Positions 63,075 to 64,000 of a stretch of DNA of 64,000 nt are shown here, in pieces. Within the stretch, counting starts at the first letter, position 1, and every line of letters starts with the position of its first letter. A model generated the notes under the pieces. It was not told where the DNA came from. It worked only from the letters and a program-made list of their open reading frames with translations, and searched no databases. Both the position numbers and the translations under genes were made by a program. Source of the DNA: Halopelagius longus (GTDB taxonomy: Archaea > Halobacteriota > Halobacteria > Halobacteriales > Haloferacaceae); contig NZ_FNKQ01000002.1 in the NCBI RefSeq assembly GCF_900100875.1, positions 868,001 through 932,000 on the forward strand, in the 5' to 3' direction.

Positions 63075-64000
63075 ATGACGGACTGCTCCGTCCGTTCGCG
63101 GGCGCGAGGGACACTCCTCGGCCTCGCGTGCGGAGACGCCCTCGGCAGACCGGTCGAGTTCCGAACGCCCGCGGGCATCGAGTCGGAGTACGGTCGCGTG
63201 ACGGAGATGCAGGGATACGGAACCCACGACCGACCCCCGGGGACGATAACGGACGACACGGAGATGGCGCTGTGTATCGCCCGGAGTCTGGTCGAACGCG
63301 GCGAGTTCGACGGCGAGGACGTGGCCCGGCGATTCCTCGAGTGGTTCCAGTCCGGCCCGTTCGACGTCGGCCTCATGACCGCAGACTCGCTCGCGCAGGT
63401 CCGCGAGGGGGTCGCGTGGTCGGACGCCGGGCGGGAGGTCTGGGAGAGTCGCGCGGAAGGGGCCAACGCCGGCAACGGGAGCGTGATGCGCTGCGTGCCG
63501 TACGCACTCGCGTACCGCGACCAACCGGGCGTCCTCGCGGCGGTGAGTCGCGCCTCATCGGAAATTACGCACGCGGACCCGCGGTGTACCGCCGGATGCG
63601 CCTTGTTGAACGAGGTGGTTCGCCGCCTCGTCTGCGACGAGTCCGATCCGGAGTCCGTCGTCAGCGAATCGCTGGCGCTCGTCGACGGGAGCGGTGCGGT
63701 CCCCGACGAACTGTGGACGCGCGTCGCGGGCCTCCCCGCGGAGACCGACCCGGAGACGCTCGGATACAGCGGGTACGTGTTGGCGACGCTCGAATCCGGA
63801 CTGTACCACGGACTCTCGGCGGACTCCTTCGAGGCGGCGGTCGTCGAGGCGGTGAACCACGGCGACGACGCCGACACCGTCGCCGCGGTGACGGGCGCCG
63901 TCGCGGGCGCGCGGTTCGGCGTCGACGCGGTGCCGGAACGGTGGACGAACGAACTCGCCGAACGCGACGAACTGCGCCGACTGGCGGACGAACTCCTCGA
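63075..64000 (+). CDS. ADP-ribosylglycohydrolase family protein, 3' truncated by window
   Basis: The ATG at 63075 opens a frame (MTDCSVRSRARGTLLGLACG) that runs to the window end without a stop; 308 residues are visible. Family motifs are clear: GLACGDALGRPVEF, ITDDTEMALCIARSLVERG with the metal-binding Thr-Asp-Asp, and GDDADTVAAVTGAVAGARFG near the end. The family (DraG/ARH3-like) removes ADP-ribose from proteins or small molecules using two divalent metals. In bacteria DraG reverses nitrogenase ADP-ribosylation, but no such partner is here and the substrate is unknown. About 20-40 residues are probably missing. Confidence 0.9.
   Translation, partial: MTDCSVRSRARGTLLGLACGDALGRPVEFRTPAGIESEYGRVTEMQGYGTHDRPPGTITDDTEMALCIARSLVERGEFDGEDVARRFLEWFQSGPFDVGLMTADSLAQVREGVAWSDAGREVWESRAEGANAGNGSVMRCVPYALAYRDQPGVLAAVSRASSEITHADPRCTAGCALLNEVVRRLVCDESDPESVVSESLALVDGSGAVPDELWTRVAGLPAETDPETLGYSGYVLATLESGLYHGLSADSFEAAVVEAVNHGDDADTVAAVTGAVAGARFGVDAVPERWTNELAERDELRRLADELL

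Overview
This is a GC-rich, gene-dense piece of a haloarchaeal chromosome. Predicted proteins are strongly acidic, TATA-like boxes precede several genes, and haloarchaeal marker families are present: archaeosortase A, a PGF-CTERM S-layer glycoprotein, diphthine synthase, aCPSF1, Trm5, a DUF371 protein, a HalOD1 protein and geranylgeranyl reductase. The catalytic residues of the archaeosortase fall at the numbers I remember for Haloferax volcanii ArtA, so Haloferacales is the likeliest order; genus cannot be decided here.

Layout. 0-4.4 kb: end of a radical SAM/SPASM protein, divergent universal stress proteins, MobA and a YqeC-like protein (molybdenum enzyme maturation), and Trm5. 4.4-8.1 kb: tRNA-Thr(CGT), then a visibly lower-GC block with a GT-C membrane glycosyltransferase and a dolichol-phosphate-type GT2; an imperfect copy of the tRNA 3' end lies just beyond the block, suggesting an old tRNA-targeted insertion. 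8.1-16.2 kb: diphthine synthase, archaeosortase A beside an S-layer glycoprotein (enzyme and likely substrate), a two-domain VOC protein, a membrane protein and a DRG GTPase. 16.3-20.3 kb: cytochrome oxidase subunit I with small membrane proteins, including a 27-residue one, and a stress protein. 20.4-26.4 kb: a branched-chain amino-acid-type ABC transporter operon (livK-H-M-G-F order) ending in a translationally coupled thioredoxin-domain protein. 26.6-32.5 kb: a GNAT/zinc-ribbon protein, two AMP-forming acyl/acetyl-CoA synthetases and an SDR. 32.6-37.3 kb: three glycosyltransferase-like genes and an unknown gene. 37.4-45.6 kb: methylmalonyl-CoA mutase catalytic subunit, a flavin reductase-like protein, the two subunits of a 2-oxoacid:ferredoxin oxidoreductase, geranylgeranyl reductase and an aldo/keto reductase. 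45.6-56.3 kb: DUF373, RidA, coiled-coil, DUF371, endonuclease III, HalOD1, a secreted protein, methylglyoxal synthase, aCPSF1 and prolyl-tRNA synthetase. 56.4-64 kb: large glutamate synthase, an epimerase, an HD protein and a truncated ADP-ribosylglycohydrolase.

Functional themes. Cell-surface biogenesis recurs: S-layer protein plus its sorting enzyme, two separate glycosyltransferase groups, and a lipid-saturating reductase. Central carbon and energy metabolism is represented by acetyl-CoA synthetase, the ferredoxin-dependent oxoacid oxidase, methylmalonyl-CoA mutase and cytochrome oxidase. I saw no CRISPR array, transposase, integrase or rRNA. Family names are recognised from memory and motif reading; no database search was possible.
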